Shown: in pieces, positions 26,293 to 36,300 of the stretch
How positions within the stretch are numbered: position 1 is the stretch's first letter
How the letters are laid out: each line of letters begins with the position of its first letter
Source: Cellvibrionaceae bacterium
Lineage (GTDB): Bacteria; Pseudomonadota; Gammaproteobacteria; Pseudomonadales; Cellvibrionaceae
Assembly (NCBI GenBank): GCA_021151825.1
Contig: JAGKWQ010000011.1
Span: 1-64,000 of the forward strand
DNA: 64,000 bases
Direction: 5' to 3'
Made by a program: the position numbers and the translations under genes
Notes under the pieces: generated by a model
Database searches by the model: none
Seen by the model: the letters and a program-made list of their open reading frames with translations, nothing else
Told to the model about the DNA's origin: nothing

Positions 26293-29200
26293 TTATTGGA
26301 GCTGGCGCCAAGACATTCTTCCTGTATCATCACTAGGCACACCGCCTTTCAAAGGCACTGCCTTAAGCACACCAATAATATCGCTATACACTAATGTATC
26401 GCTTGAAGTACTTGTATCTGCATTTCGCAACCGCGTAATTTCACCAGGGATAAAGTTTTCTAATTTTGTGCCGTTTTTAGCTAAAAGTGATGCATTCAAA
26501 GGCGCGATACTGGTATCACCTACACCAACCAGCTCCATTAACCAACCAGCACCACCAAATGAACAACCGTCTGTTTTCGGGATAAGAGTAGAAAAGATCA
26601 CCCGATCATAAGCCAATACCGCTTTATTAGTAACTCTCTCTCCTGCATCAAAATCCAGATACCATCCCTTGTGAGTACGCCAATCAGGTTTGGACGGAGC
26701 TGTTCCATTGTCATTCACTGTCCGTTCTGGACCACTGGTCGTCATTGTTTTTTGATGCAATGATGAACGCCCCGATACTCCTGATGTACTATCTAGCTCA
26801 TCGGCAATACCGTAAAAACTTTGTATATCAACATTTGTTACATCGTTATCATTGAGATAACTACCCGTGCCGAAATAGACCATTACTGCATCTTTACCAC
26901 CAACTACTTTTCCATCTTTAAAACCTAGCGTTGGTGCAGCAGTGATAGGCTGAACGATTGAATTTTTTTCAGCCTTAAATAGCGGGTTGAAGTTCGGGGA
27001 AGATCCAAAAGCTGGTTTCGCAGAACCTAATCCCGATTTCAAATTAAACTTCCACATGTTGCCCAGACGATCACCGGCATACACAAATTGAATCGGATCA
27101 GCCAGAGTTTCCCTATACAACGTTGGAGCAGATAATCCGTTATTTACCGACGTATTGGTTGCAATTTTTTTAGTCAGGCCAGTATCAAACGGATTCTCTA
27201 AATCAATAACCAATAAATAAGCAAGACCATCGCCGCTGTTATATCCATTACCTAAAACTATTTTCCAACGTCCATCTATCGGTGCAATATAGGGACGCCC
27301 AAAAACATTGCCGATTTCCGGCATAGATGCAGCGGTGATTTCAAAAAGTACATCACTTTTATCAAAACTATTTGGATCAGTCACATCAAGAACAAAAATA
27401 CCTCTAGCTCCCGCCCCCATAGTGCCCACCAAAATATTGCGCCAGCGTCTGGTGGAATCATCGTGCCTGGTAATGTAAGCGTCGCCAATGCTGATAGGCC
27501 CATCAACTAAATATTGATGCGAAGTTGATTTACCATAAGTGCTTGCAGCAACAAGAGGTAATTTCCCATATATCATCGATGGAACGTAAGCAAACACTTC
27601 TTTGCCACAATCACCTTTATCGGTAATAGTACAGTTCGCATTAATTGCATGGAGCATTCCATCGTTTGAGTTTGCGTAAAGTACATTTAGTCGTGTGTTT
27701 TTTGTGTCTTTTATATAATCTTTATACAATGTACCACCATAGGTAGCACTCAATTTTTCATGCCCCTCGCTCGCTCCACCGGCAAATACCGGTGTGGAGT
27801 TAACAATATCGCCTAGCAAATTGCGTGTCGTTCCATCGCTCATTATGCGAGTTCGATAACCTGTAACATCCTCTCCCCGAACCCATTTCATAACATTTTG
27901 GCGGTCAGCCGTTTTCGTTCCTAACGCAGCTTTTTGCGCAGTACTCAATGTGCTCCACGCACTGACCTTAAAATCAATTCCTTTTTTATCAACAGGGTTA
28001 TAACTCAATATATTACGCCCCGACTCTGAAGTGAACTGTCCACGAGTAGTCCAAAGTTTGGTAAAACTTCCACTGCTAGTAGCCGATGCTTTATAAGCAG
28101 CAATTTCCCCATGCCAACCGTCGGTATTGAACAAAGCCTGGTACACAACCGTACCATTATCCAATCGTGTCGAGTTAGTAGCTACACCTGCACCACTAGC
28201 TCCCTCTCTCACAATTGAATCAATCATGTTGATAATGCCAGTTTCAAGTAGAGCGGGATTTTTCATAACGAAATAGTTATCAGGCAAGCCGTCCGCTCCG
28301 GATTCGCCACGAATATTATTTTGATCCCATTCTTTCGTTTGGTTTGGAATTCCATCTCCGTCCGAGTTATCAAATTTGCCATATTTGGCTGCATAAAATA
28401 ATGGTGTTTTCAAGCCGGTAAGACTTGCTGCCAAGGTAGAGCTTGAACTCGCATTATAAATAGCAGTGTGTTTATAAATATAATTCAGTGCAACATTGTT
28501 AGCAGGTAATGGATCGGCACCATCCATTGCGTTATACCAGTCATCTCTCCCTAGGGATGAAAGAATTGCCTTTCCAGTTGAATCAACAAAACCGTGCTTG
28601 GCGGGGTTAGTACGAGTCACCCACGCATCATCTCTTAATTTGTTATCTGCTTCATCCGCCAGCCCCTGAATCGTATAACTCATATGCATTCTGGGTGTTC
28701 CAGTATTCCAATAGGGAAGCGTATTGGTAATTTTTATTTGGTTACTCCCTACCGCTGAATCACTACAGGCAGCGCCAACACAAAACTCTATACGCTGAAC
28801 AGCGTCCATATCATAGTCCGATCCCCACGGCTGATCCTCCCAGTAAAATAGATAGCGTCCTGATATTGGATTTCCCGCAGTATCATTAACGATATTTTCC
28901 ACTCTAACACCAACCAGAGAACATGCATTTGCGTGAGTATTGTTGGTGCACACAGGGACAAATGATACATTTCCGCTTCCAACTGGAATTGTAAAAGCAG
29001 GTAAGCCTTCCGATAGCTCCACGGCATATGTGGAAATTGACTGAGTTCCACTTAACGAAGGGCGCATATCATTTTTACGCGCATAGTAAGCAAGCCCAGC
29101 GATAGCATAAGTCCCCTGACCAGTTGGATATTCAGGGCACCGTCCTCTGAGGGTTGAGAGTTTTACACTGACAGCCGAGCATTGTTTAGATAAGTCAGTA

Positions 29201-30765
29201 TTAAGCGTTTTTCCATCAGTATTAAATGGCTGCCCAACAAAAAATTTATTTGTTTGACTGCCAAACTCATTAGCGGCAATTGAATCTATAACGTTATCCA
29301 ACGCAGCGCGATCAAAACTGGCATTAATATCTTTTAAATATGCATCAGTTAAATCATCACCATCATAAGAATTTGGGCCGCTCGACAACACAATGATGGA
29401 GCAATTTGTACACCATGATTCTGCAGGCAAAGGATCATTCCAAGTCGTAACTCTGGTCAACGCACTGGTTTCAGTAATCTCATTTGCATCAAATTTTGGA
29501 GAGGCTTTACCCATTAAGTAACGAAGGGTTTCTGCATATATTTCTCCAATTGGGTTACGCCAATCATCATTATTCCCATATTTATTATCAGCGAAAGAAT
29601 ATTTCACTATTTTGAACAAGCTTAAATTATGAATTATCCCCGTTACGCCAGTATTAAATACTCCTGTGCTCGTTGAAAACTCATTAACTGTGTCAGTGCT
29701 CCCGGAATCAGTTAAACCAGCAATAGGGCCTGCTTTTTTACGCAAAACCCCACCTGAACCAGGTTTCCCCCAAGAACCAGTTACTAAACCAAAATTAATA
29801 CTGTCATATTTTTTTTGAAGAATACCAACTGGTTTGTAAGAGCCCGATTCATAAGAAAAACAACCCGCTGAAGCCGTAGCAGTATCTGAAGGATTATATA
29901 TATTTCCCGTTACATCTTTACCAGCAACACACACTTTTACTTTCGCAACCAGTTCGGCCAGCTTATCGTCTGCTCTCGTTGGTGAAGTGGTTTGCTTTGC
30001 ATCCAGATTAGTTTTATCAGCTGCAGTACTACGCCATTGACATTGCTGAATTTCAGTGTGCGACCAGTTATTCCATACACCTTTTGCAACACGAATTGTT
30101 GGATATCCGTCCGCAGCAGTAGAGACATTACAAATGGTAATTTCAGAATCAAAGTAAGGAGTATAATCACTAACAGCCCCATCCCCTCCTTTATATACCT
30201 TTGCAAATGCATGGCTATCTTTTGGCAAAAAAGCACGTTCAAGAATCGTAACAGCTTCCGTAGTTCCAGATTTTGCATTATCAACATCGCGCTTACCGCC
30301 AAATAACACTTTGCGTACGATATCCATTCTTGTCATAGTGGCCCAGTTTAAAAAATTACCGCTCCATTCCCCACTTGCATCGGTACATTTATGATCAACC
30401 GTCGCATAAGCTGGTTCGAAATGACTTTTTTTTGTATCCGAAGTATCTGCAGCATATGAGTAACACCACTTTGAATTAAAATAACCGTAGTAGTTAAAAT
30501 CATTGCGATAAGTCAAATCTTTAGCACTCAAAAAGCCGCCATCCAAATTTGAATAGTCTGGATAGGCTTTATAAGAAAGCTCCTGATCACGAGACATGGC
30601 CAACATAACAATTGGCTTTGCGGATTGACCAATGAATAGCGGCTTTTGTGATAAGTCCAATGCAGACGAAAAAGGACTTACCAAGCACACCCAAAGAAAT
30701 ACACTGACAAGCTTCAATCTTTGTAGTGAAATTCTATTTGATGATTTTTTGGTTTGTTGAAACAT
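26293..30765 (-). CDS. pilY1: Pilus tip adhesin and assembly factor PilY1
   Basis: A large exported protein of about 1490 residues. A signal peptide (about 15-37) follows the ATG at 30765, which has an AGGTGA site. The longer frame to 30825 lacks this. The N-terminal half is variable. A loop D-N-S-D-G-D-G near residue 797 is a likely Ca2+ site of the kind that controls retraction and adhesion in this family. The C-terminal part, about 985-1440, is the PilY1 beta-propeller (STPVFAGG, YANSNDGMLHAIN, VGTMGAGARGIFVLDV and YAGDRLGNMWKF). It lies between pilX and pilE. Confidence 0.93.
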   Translation of the reverse strand: MFQQTKKSSNRISLQRLKLVSVFLWVCLVSPFSSALDLSQKPLFIGQSAKPIVMLAMSRDQELSYKAYPDYSNLDGGFLSAKDLTYRNDFNYYGYFNSKWCYSYAADTSDTKKSHFEPAYATVDHKCTDASGEWSGNFLNWATMTRMDIVRKVLFGGKRDVDNAKSGTTEAVTILERAFLPKDSHAFAKVYKGGDGAVSDYTPYFDSEITICNVSTAADGYPTIRVAKGVWNNWSHTEIQQCQWRSTAADKTNLDAKQTTSPTRADDKLAELVAKVKVCVAGKDVTGNIYNPSDTATASAGCFSYESGSYKPVGILQKKYDSINFGLVTGSWGKPGSGGVLRKKAGPIAGLTDSGSTDTVNEFSTSTGVFNTGVTGIIHNLSLFKIVKYSFADNKYGNNDDWRNPIGEIYAETLRYLMGKASPKFDANEITETSALTRVTTWNDPLPAESWCTNCSIIVLSSGPNSYDGDDLTDAYLKDINASFDRAALDNVIDSIAANEFGSQTNKFFVGQPFNTDGKTLNTDLSKQCSAVSVKLSTLRGRCPEYPTGQGTYAIAGLAYYARKNDMRPSLSGTQSISTYAVELSEGLPAFTIPVGSGNVSFVPVCTNNTHANACSLVGVRVENIVNDTAGNPISGRYLFYWEDQPWGSDYDMDAVQRIEFCVGAACSDSAVGSNQIKITNTLPYWNTGTPRMHMSYTIQGLADEADNKLRDDAWVTRTNPAKHGFVDSTGKAILSSLGRDDWYNAMDGADPLPANNVALNYIYKHTAIYNASSSSTLAASLTGLKTPLFYAAKYGKFDNSDGDGIPNQTKEWDQNNIRGESGADGLPDNYFVMKNPALLETGIINMIDSIVREGASGAGVATNSTRLDNGTVVYQALFNTDGWHGEIAAYKASATSSGSFTKLWTTRGQFTSESGRNILSYNPVDKKGIDFKVSAWSTLSTAQKAALGTKTADRQNVMKWVRGEDVTGYRTRIMSDGTTRNLLGDIVNSTPVFAGGASEGHEKLSATYGGTLYKDYIKDTKNTRLNVLYANSNDGMLHAINANCTITDKGDCGKEVFAYVPSMIYGKLPLVAASTYGKSTSHQYLVDGPISIGDAYITRHDDSTRRWRNILVGTMGAGARGIFVLDVTDPNSFDKSDVLFEITAASMPEIGNVFGRPYIAPIDGRWKIVLGNGYNSGDGLAYLLVIDLENPFDTGLTKKIATNTSVNNGLSAPTLYRETLADPIQFVYAGDRLGNMWKFNLKSGLGSAKPAFGSSPNFNPLFKAEKNSIVQPITAAPTLGFKDGKVVGGKDAVMVYFGTGSYLNDNDVTNVDIQSFYGIADELDSTSGVSGRSSLHQKTMTTSGPERTVNDNGTAPSKPDWRTHKGWYLDFDAGERVTNKAVLAYDRVIFSTLIPKTDGCSFGGAGWLMELVGVGDTSIAPLNASLLAKNGTKLENFIPGEITRLRNADTSTSSDTLVYSDIIGVLKAVPLKGGVPSDDTGRMSWRQLQ

Positions 30766-30828
30766 AACATCACCTTTACTAACAAAGTTGTCTGACAACA
30801 CATCAAATACTGTTGTATTTGCCATTTA

Positions 30829-31407
30829 TTAATGCTGCACTCTATAAGTTGATTGCAAAATAACAATCGATGACTCACTCGCACCAAACCCGCGACTGGT
30901 TATTCGATACAGCACTGAGGGACCAGCCTCCTCTACGTTAGCGCCATATTCAATTGCATCACCTGATGCAGAAGCGCCCGACGCTCCAACTTCTAGCCGC
31001 TCTACAACGTAGTCCGGCTGTTTTGGCAAACCTAAATCCAGCTTTGATTTACCTATGCTAACTGCATGAGTTTTCCAAATATCTTCACCCCATAGAGACA
31101 CAGAACCCAGCAAAGAGCCGGCAAGGTTTTGGTTAGTGAATAATCCATCTTTATTTTCAAACACCAACGTGTCTCCACTCGTTTGCATCTGAGATTCACC
31201 AACTCTTAATCCAGCCTCAGCAGCCTGAAATGCCTGGTTACGGTCTTTCATATTTCCTACCATTAATTCCTGCATATTGCTGCCGCGAATTGCAGATACA
31301 CCAATAATCGCCATCAACAACACCATTATTAAACCTATAATCAACACCACACCTTGCTGGGAATAAGGAAGCGCTGTTCGACGATGCATATACTTGTTGA
31401 TGGCCAT
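30829..31407 (-). CDS. pilX: Minor pilin PilX
   Basis: Membrane-inserted minor pilin that helps start pilus assembly. An N-terminal GVVLIIGLIMVLLMAIIGVSAIRGSNMQE segment has the PilX_N pattern, including Glu after the hydrophobic start and the AFQAAEAGLR motif. The frame opens at 31428, but the ATG at 31407 has an AGAGG site at good spacing, giving 192 residues. Confidence 0.9.
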   Translation of the reverse strand: MAINKYMHRRTALPYSQQGVVLIIGLIMVLLMAIIGVSAIRGSNMQELMVGNMKDRNQAFQAAEAGLRVGESQMQTSGDTLVFENKDGLFTNQNLAGSLLGSVSLWGEDIWKTHAVSIGKSKLDLGLPKQPDYVVERLEVGASGASASGDAIEYGANVEEAGPSVLYRITSRGFGASESSIVILQSTYRVQH

Positions 31408-31435
31408 ATAACCTCTTAACAAATTCAAACCCGAA

Positions 31436-32512
31436 TTACTTCAGGCGACTGCGAATACCAATAGTGCTAATAAAAACCTGACGCAAGCGATGATCTGTTG
31501 CTTCTTTATTTGTTTCTGTTCCAAACGAATAAATTTGTTTTTCAGGCAAAACACCATCTTCCATACTCTGCACTAATAACTGCAAACGCACACTCAAAAC
31601 GTTAAACCAATTCACTGCGCCAGCTGCATCAACTTCTGCAGCCGTGTTGTAAGTATCAGGAATACCATCGCCATTTGTGTCCCTGCCGTAGGTGATATAC
31701 ATATTCTCGACACCTTCGAGTATTTCATACGTTTGACTTCCTGTTTTTTGCCATAAACTAGGACGTCCGGATCTCCCCTTTGCAATGTAATAAGTAGTTC
31801 GCTCTATTTTTAAAATTTGCGAACCCTCTTCATAATTATTTGTAGCGTCAGATACCCCACCCCACCCGGGAGTTTTATTCCCCGGAGGACCAGATGCACC
31901 ATGAGTAATGTGAATTTCATCAGATGAGCTTGTAATATTTGTTGCTTGAAAAACACGGCCCTTTTTGCAGTCAGTTACAATCAACATATCAAGCTTACAC
32001 ACGCCATCAAGTCGATCACTGTCATCAGGACATGAAGCATCATCTACTCGACTAAGCCTCCCGAATAACGTGTTTGTTTCTTTGTTTCTAGTAACAGTAA
32101 TATCAGATTCAGGTGATCGGGTAATCGTCAATAAATCTGTCCCAGCCAAGGGATCAGGAGATAAATCAGAACCAGTTGGTTCTGATGAATATCCTCTAAT
32201 TGCAATGATTCCTGATTTGGTCGCGTCGGCAGTAACGCCAACAACGTTGTACTGAAAACTAGTACTGTTAACCACGCTATCCAATTGCGCCATTGCTTTA
32301 CTGGAACATCCCATATAGCCAGCCATACGAATATCTCGCGCTAAAAATTCAAGAGCTAGCCGACCAGTCTCCTGAATATGAGCAACTGCCTGTTGGTTTG
32401 AGTATGCAGCACGACTTCCCAAAAACATTTGCATTACTCCAGCCATCAACACCAAGCCAAGCGTTAAAGCAATCATGAGCTCAACCAATGAAAAACCTTT
32501 TTGGTGCTGCAT
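31436..32512 (-). CDS. pilW: Minor pilin PilW
   Basis: Minor pilin of about 358 residues. The prepilin leader MQHQKG is cut before FSLVELMIALTLGLVLMAGV. The open frame reaches 32650, but the ATG at 32512 has a strong GAGGAG site and places the cleavage motif at the N-terminus. The C-terminal domain is large, as usual for PilW. It starts 10 bases after the pilV stop. Confidence 0.92.
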   Translation of the reverse strand: MQHQKGFSLVELMIALTLGLVLMAGVMQMFLGSRAAYSNQQAVAHIQETGRLALEFLARDIRMAGYMGCSSKAMAQLDSVVNSTSFQYNVVGVTADATKSGIIAIRGYSSEPTGSDLSPDPLAGTDLLTITRSPESDITVTRNKETNTLFGRLSRVDDASCPDDSDRLDGVCKLDMLIVTDCKKGRVFQATNITSSSDEIHITHGASGPPGNKTPGWGGVSDATNNYEEGSQILKIERTTYYIAKGRSGRPSLWQKTGSQTYEILEGVENMYITYGRDTNGDGIPDTYNTAAEVDAAGAVNWFNVLSVRLQLLVQSMEDGVLPEKQIYSFGTETNKEATDHRLRQVFISTIGIRSRLK

Positions 32513-32522
32513 GAAAACTCCT

Positions 32523-32957
32523 CTAAACACGTGTAGTAAATTTAAATTCGGCTGCATCTTCATCGTTTTGGCCAGACTGATTCTGTTCGCTCCAACGAAT
32601 AGATACAGTACAGATTCCACCAGCATTGCATTCCACCTGCCCCAGCCCATCCGGCATTATCTTTTTAATGGTTTCACGCCATTCACGGAGATCTACCGCA
32701 CTCAAACCACCACCAGAAGGTGCATCAGCATCATAGGCAATTGAATACGAAGCTACATTTATGCGATTTATTCTGATGCGATCAATAATGTCGTATGCCA
32801 GAATATTGGCTTGCGAACGCAAATAGGCACTATGGCTAAATTGCACAGAACGAAGCTGTAATGCAGATAATGCCAATAGCGCAGTAGCCATGATTAGCAC
32901 CGTCACTAAAACTTCTATTAAGCTAGCCCCTTGCTGCCTTACAAAAGAACGCACCAC
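32523..32957 (-). CDS. pilV: Minor pilin PilV
   Basis: A 144-residue prepilin-type protein. The cleavage site lies after Gly10 (RQQG/ASLIEVLVTVLIMATALLALSALQL), and Glu5 of the mature chain is present. Two Cys (ECNAGGIC) probably form a disulfide. It belongs to the fimU-pilV-pilW-pilX-pilY1-pilE operon. Confidence 0.92.
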   Translation of the reverse strand: MVRSFVRQQGASLIEVLVTVLIMATALLALSALQLRSVQFSHSAYLRSQANILAYDIIDRIRINRINVASYSIAYDADAPSGGGLSAVDLREWRETIKKIMPDGLGQVECNAGGICTVSIRWSEQNQSGQNDEDAAEFKFTTRV

Positions 32958-32976
32958 TTACTCCACCCCTCTAGCG

Positions 32977-33579
32977 TTAACACGCAACACTGTTGGAACT
33001 CACCATTCCAGAAACACCAATAAAAATAATTGCCGTCGAAAAACCAGAACAATTTTCAATGTTGGATTTAAATGCAATTTGATCGTTAACTGTTTTAGCT
33101 AGTGTTCCTAACCCCGTAAAGCGAACAAAATTTGTCGGGATAGTTTTCGTAATAGTTAGTGCCAAACCCGATTTGACTTTAGCTGCTACGATTGTGCCTT
33201 CAGGGGCGAATCCAATTTTCATTTTTGGATCTTTTTTCTCCCAATAGCGCAAAATGGAGGTATTGGTATCGGTAATCACAGGATCATCAGACTCACTTGC
33301 CGCATCATCTAAAAATACAATCCAGGCATTGGACCACTCACCATCAGGATCACATGAGACCTTATCGGTGGTGGGGCAAATTGAAACTCTTCTGCTGCGT
33401 TTGATAGACTCCGTTCGCGCAAAATTCAGGGCAGAAACAAAATCATTATTCAGTGTGACGGATTTATTATTTCTGATTTGATTATTAAAACTTGGGGCAG
33501 CAATACTAATAGCTATACCCAGTACCGCGATGGTAACCAGCAGTTCAATCAGGGTAAAACCTCTGTTTATGGAAACCAT
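32977..33579 (-). CDS. fimU: Minor pilin FimU (GspH/FimT family)
   Basis: First gene of the minor pilin operon. The ATG at 33579 starts MVSINRG/FTLIELLVTIAVLGIAISIAAPSFNNQIR, a clean prepilin signal. The open frame extends far upstream to 33873 but lacks sense there. The 200-residue product has the GspH/FimT-type C-terminal domain and a Cys pair (SICPTTDKVSC). It is opposite in direction to fimT across 169 bases. Confidence 0.87.
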   Translation of the reverse strand: MVSINRGFTLIELLVTIAVLGIAISIAAPSFNNQIRNNKSVTLNNDFVSALNFARTESIKRSRRVSICPTTDKVSCDPDGEWSNAWIVFLDDAASESDDPVITDTNTSILRYWEKKDPKMKIGFAPEGTIVAAKVKSGLALTITKTIPTNFVRFTGLGTLAKTVNDQIAFKSNIENCSGFSTAIIFIGVSGMVSSNSVAC

Positions 33580-33748
33580 AAATATCGCCGACCTCTTTCT
33601 TTGGAGTAGGATCTTACTTATGATTGAGCCTACCATAGATGCAAAAAGCCGAACGAAAAAGGTCGATAGCTGGTCAGCACATTGGCATGAATGGATCGCA
33701 CTGACGCGACATTCAACATAAACAATCCACCAGGGACGGAAAATAAAC
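33580..33748. promoter_or_regulatory. fimU/fimT divergent promoter region
   Basis: A non-coding gap of 169 bases between divergent pseudopilin genes. It should carry the promoter for the minor pilin operon. No clear -24/-12 sigma-54 element was seen by eye. Confidence 0.4.
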
Positions 33749-34276
33749 ATGTCAAAAGGACTGTCATTAATTGAGCTAATTACCACAATCGCAATCCTGG
33801 CTATTTGTATTAGCCTTGCCCTTCCTTCGTTCAGCCGGCAAATTAATTTAACCCAAACCCGTACTGCAACCATGTCTTTATACGAGGCGATTCAACTTGC
33901 TCGATCCACCGCGGTAACCTCTGGAAAAAGAGTTACCGTCGCCGTAGAAAAAACAGAATGGATTGATGGATGGGTTGTTTTTATTGACGAGAATAACAAC
34001 GGCAGACAAGATGTTGATGAGCACTTACTGAAGCAATTTTCAGCAATTGATAGCCCCATAACTATTCAAACCACTCATCGGCCAATGAAAAGTTACATCT
34101 CATTTATTCCCACAGGAGAAGGCCGCCAAATAGGGCGAGCCAATGCCGGAGCACTTCTTATGGGAACAATTAATGTGTGCTCGAAAGTAGAGAAGGAAGG
34201 ATTTGCGTTAATTTTATCGAGAGGAGGCCGAACTCGCGTTCAGCCGATTAAAGAAGAGGAATGCACTAAAACCTAA
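33749..34276 (+). CDS. fimT: FimT-like pseudopilin
   Basis: A 175-residue GspH/FimT-family prepilin: MSKG/LSLIELITTIAILAICISLALPSFSRQI. In other species FimT-type pseudopilins bind DNA for natural transformation. A basic tail near the C-terminus (SRGGRTRVQPIKEEE) could fit, but this was not shown here. Unlike the Pseudomonas order, it runs opposite to the other minor pilins and ends 10 bases from the convergent ispH. Confidence 0.82.
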   Translation: MSKGLSLIELITTIAILAICISLALPSFSRQINLTQTRTATMSLYEAIQLARSTAVTSGKRVTVAVEKTEWIDGWVVFIDENNNGRQDVDEHLLKQFSAIDSPITIQTTHRPMKSYISFIPTGEGRQIGRANAGALLMGTINVCSKVEKEGFALILSRGGRTRVQPIKEEECTKT

Positions 34277-34286
34277 ATCACTCAGA

Positions 34287-35225
34287 CTAAATACGCAGCG
34301 CCTTAGGCAAAGAAAAACTAATATTCTCCGGCGTACCATCCATTTCCACCGGAACTTCTGCGCCGCAGGTTTTTAATTTATCAATGACCTGTTTAACCAG
34401 AATTTCCGGAGCGGAAGCACCTGCGGTAATGCCGATGCTAGTGCGGTTTTTTATCCATTCCGGATTGATATCATCAGGACCGTCAATTAAATAACTTTCC
34501 GTTCCGCAGCGCTCGGCAAGCTCACGCAAACGATTGGAGTTTGACGAATTGGGTGAACCAACAACTAAAACCAAATCGCATTCCAGTGCGAGCTGGCGCA
34601 CTGCGTCCTGACGATTGGTAGTAGCGTAACAAATATCATCTTTACGCGGCCCCTGAATTCTGGGGAATTTATTACGCAATGCTTCTATCACTTTGGCAGT
34701 GTCATCCATAGAAAGCGTTGTCTGGGTTACATAGGCAAGATTTTCCGAATCGTTAACGACAAGCGCATCAACATCGGACTCATCCTCAACCAAATATATC
34801 GCACCGCCATTAGCCGTATTGTATTGCCCCATAGTGCCTTCCACTTCGGGGTGACCTTCATGGCCAATTAAAATGCATTCTTTTCCTTCACGGCTGTAGC
34901 GAGTTACTTCGATATGCACTTTCGTTACTAGCGGGCAAGTCGCATCAAAAATTTGCAGGCCGCGATCTTCTGCCTCTTTACGCACAGCGCGGGAAACACC
35001 ATGGGCACTGAAAATTAAAATAACATTATCGGGAACTTGCTCAACCTCATCGACAAAAATGGCACCGCGCTCACGCAGGGAATCCACCACAAATTTGTTA
35101 TGTACCACTTCATGGCGAACATAAATAGGTGCACCAAAAACATCCAGCGCGCGATTTACAATATCAATTGCGCGATCAACACCGGCACAAAAACCACGGG
35201 GATTCGCAAGCTTGATTTGAGTCAT
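34287..35225 (-). CDS. ispH: 4-hydroxy-3-methylbut-2-enyl diphosphate reductase
   Basis: Final step of the non-mevalonate isoprenoid pathway, making IPP and DMAPP. The three Cys for the iron-sulfur cluster are visible in PRGFCAGV, DATCPLVTKVH and DICYATTNRQ, and the catalytic Glu in TMGQYN/GHEGHPEVEGT. Its 312 residues are the normal size. It starts two bases after the fkpB stop, so it belongs to the lspA-fkpB-ispH operon. Confidence 0.97.
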   Translation of the reverse strand: MTQIKLANPRGFCAGVDRAIDIVNRALDVFGAPIYVRHEVVHNKFVVDSLRERGAIFVDEVEQVPDNVILIFSAHGVSRAVRKEAEDRGLQIFDATCPLVTKVHIEVTRYSREGKECILIGHEGHPEVEGTMGQYNTANGGAIYLVEDESDVDALVVNDSENLAYVTQTTLSMDDTAKVIEALRNKFPRIQGPRKDDICYATTNRQDAVRQLALECDLVLVVGSPNSSNSNRLRELAERCGTESYLIDGPDDINPEWIKNRTSIGITAGASAPEILVKQVIDKLKTCGAEVPVEMDGTPENISFSLPKALRI

Positions 35226-35227
35226 GA

Positions 35228-35677
35228 TTAATGCACCTGTACTGGTTCAATTTTCAGAATGGCAACTTCAAATAAAATATCGCGACCCGCAAGCGGATGA
35301 TTAAAATCGACAACAACAACTTCACCGTCAAAACGCTGGACAACGCCAGGTAATTCAGTTTTTTGCGCATCGGCAAATGACAACATTAAACCTTCGCTTA
35401 ATTCAAGATCCGGACTGAATTGGCTGCGTGCAATTTCCTGAATGTTGTTTGGATTGCGTTGACCAAAACCATCTTCCGGTTTAATTACCAACGTTTTGTG
35501 CTCACCTTCAAACATACCAAAAATTGCTTTCTCAAAACCTGGCAGCAAATTACCATCACCGACAGTAAACGTTGCAGGCGTACGCTCGAAATTTGAATCC
35601 ACTATATCGCCATTATCCAATTGCAATGAAAAATGCAAAGTGACTTTGGTTCCCGGACCTATGGCTAACTCACGCAT
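35228..35677 (-). CDS. fkpB: FKBP-type peptidyl-prolyl isomerase, SlpA type
   Basis: A 149-residue prolyl isomerase and chaperone of the SlpA/SlyD type. The FKBP core (VTLHFSLQLDNGDIVDSNFERTPATF) holds the inserted flap domain (GMFEGEHKTLVIKPEDGFGQRNPNNIQEI). There is no His-rich tail as in SlyD. The ATG overlaps the lspA end by eight bases. Confidence 0.93.
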   Translation of the reverse strand: MRELAIGPGTKVTLHFSLQLDNGDIVDSNFERTPATFTVGDGNLLPGFEKAIFGMFEGEHKTLVIKPEDGFGQRNPNNIQEIARSQFSPDLELSEGLMLSFADAQKTELPGVVQRFDGEVVVVDFNHPLAGRDILFEVAILKIEPVQVH

Positions 35678-36167
35678 CGGCTTTCTTCTCTTTCACAAAC
35701 AACATATCAATAATTAATACGGCAGCGCCCAACGTAATTGCCGAATCGGCGAGATTAAATGCCGGCCAGTAATTATCTTGATAGTGCACCACAATAAAAT
35801 CCACTACATGCCCATGAACAATCCGGTCATAAAGATTACCTACCGCACCGCCAAGGATAAATGCCAACGCAAAGGCTTCGCGCACTTTGGTTGCTGCTAC
35901 ACGGGCGATCCAGACTGTTAGCAACACACTGGCAACTATGGCAATAATGCCAAAGAACCAACGTTGCCAACCGCCGGCATCAGCCAAGAAACTAAATGCG
36001 GCACCGGTGTTATAAGCCAACGTAAAATTAAAAAATGATGTAAATACTTTTGTTTCACCGTATTCAAACGCTGCTTCAATCGCGTGTTTACTCGCCTGAT
36101 CCAACAATACAATTACAATTGCTACTACGTACCATAGCCAGGCTTTTTGATAGATTTTTTCGGTCAT
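35670..36167 (-). CDS. lspA: Lipoprotein signal peptidase (signal peptidase II)
   Basis: Inner-membrane aspartyl protease that cuts lipoprotein signal peptides after lipid attachment. Four membrane segments are visible. The two catalytic Asp lie in GGAVGNLYDRIVHGHVVDFI and FNLADSAITLG. Its 165 residues are typical. It should process the BamD and lysozyme-inhibitor lipoproteins encoded nearby. A 133-base gap with an inverted repeat separates it from ileS. Confidence 0.96.
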   Translation of the reverse strand: MTEKIYQKAWLWYVVAIVIVLLDQASKHAIEAAFEYGETKVFTSFFNFTLAYNTGAAFSFLADAGGWQRWFFGIIAIVASVLLTVWIARVAATKVREAFALAFILGGAVGNLYDRIVHGHVVDFIVVHYQDNYWPAFNLADSAITLGAAVLIIDMLFVKEKKADA

Positions 36168-36195
36168 TAAATGATTACCTTTAATCTCTACCCGG

Positions 36196-36218
36196 CCCTC
36201 CCTTTTTCAAAGGGAGGG
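36196..36218. repeat. Inverted repeat between lspA and ileS
   Basis: CCCTCCCTTT (36196-36205) and AAAGGGAGGG (36209-36218) form a perfect 10-base dyad with a three-base centre. It sits in a 133-base gap inside what is usually a tight ileS-lspA operon. The rest of the gap shows no gene. It could be a dispersed repeat of this genome or an attenuating hairpin. Confidence 0.55.
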
Positions 36219-36300
36219 AGCTGATTGAGCCCCATACAACGTATGTGCACACAATCAGCAACTCCATTTAAAAGACTGGAGGAGCCGGCAGGGAATTTAA

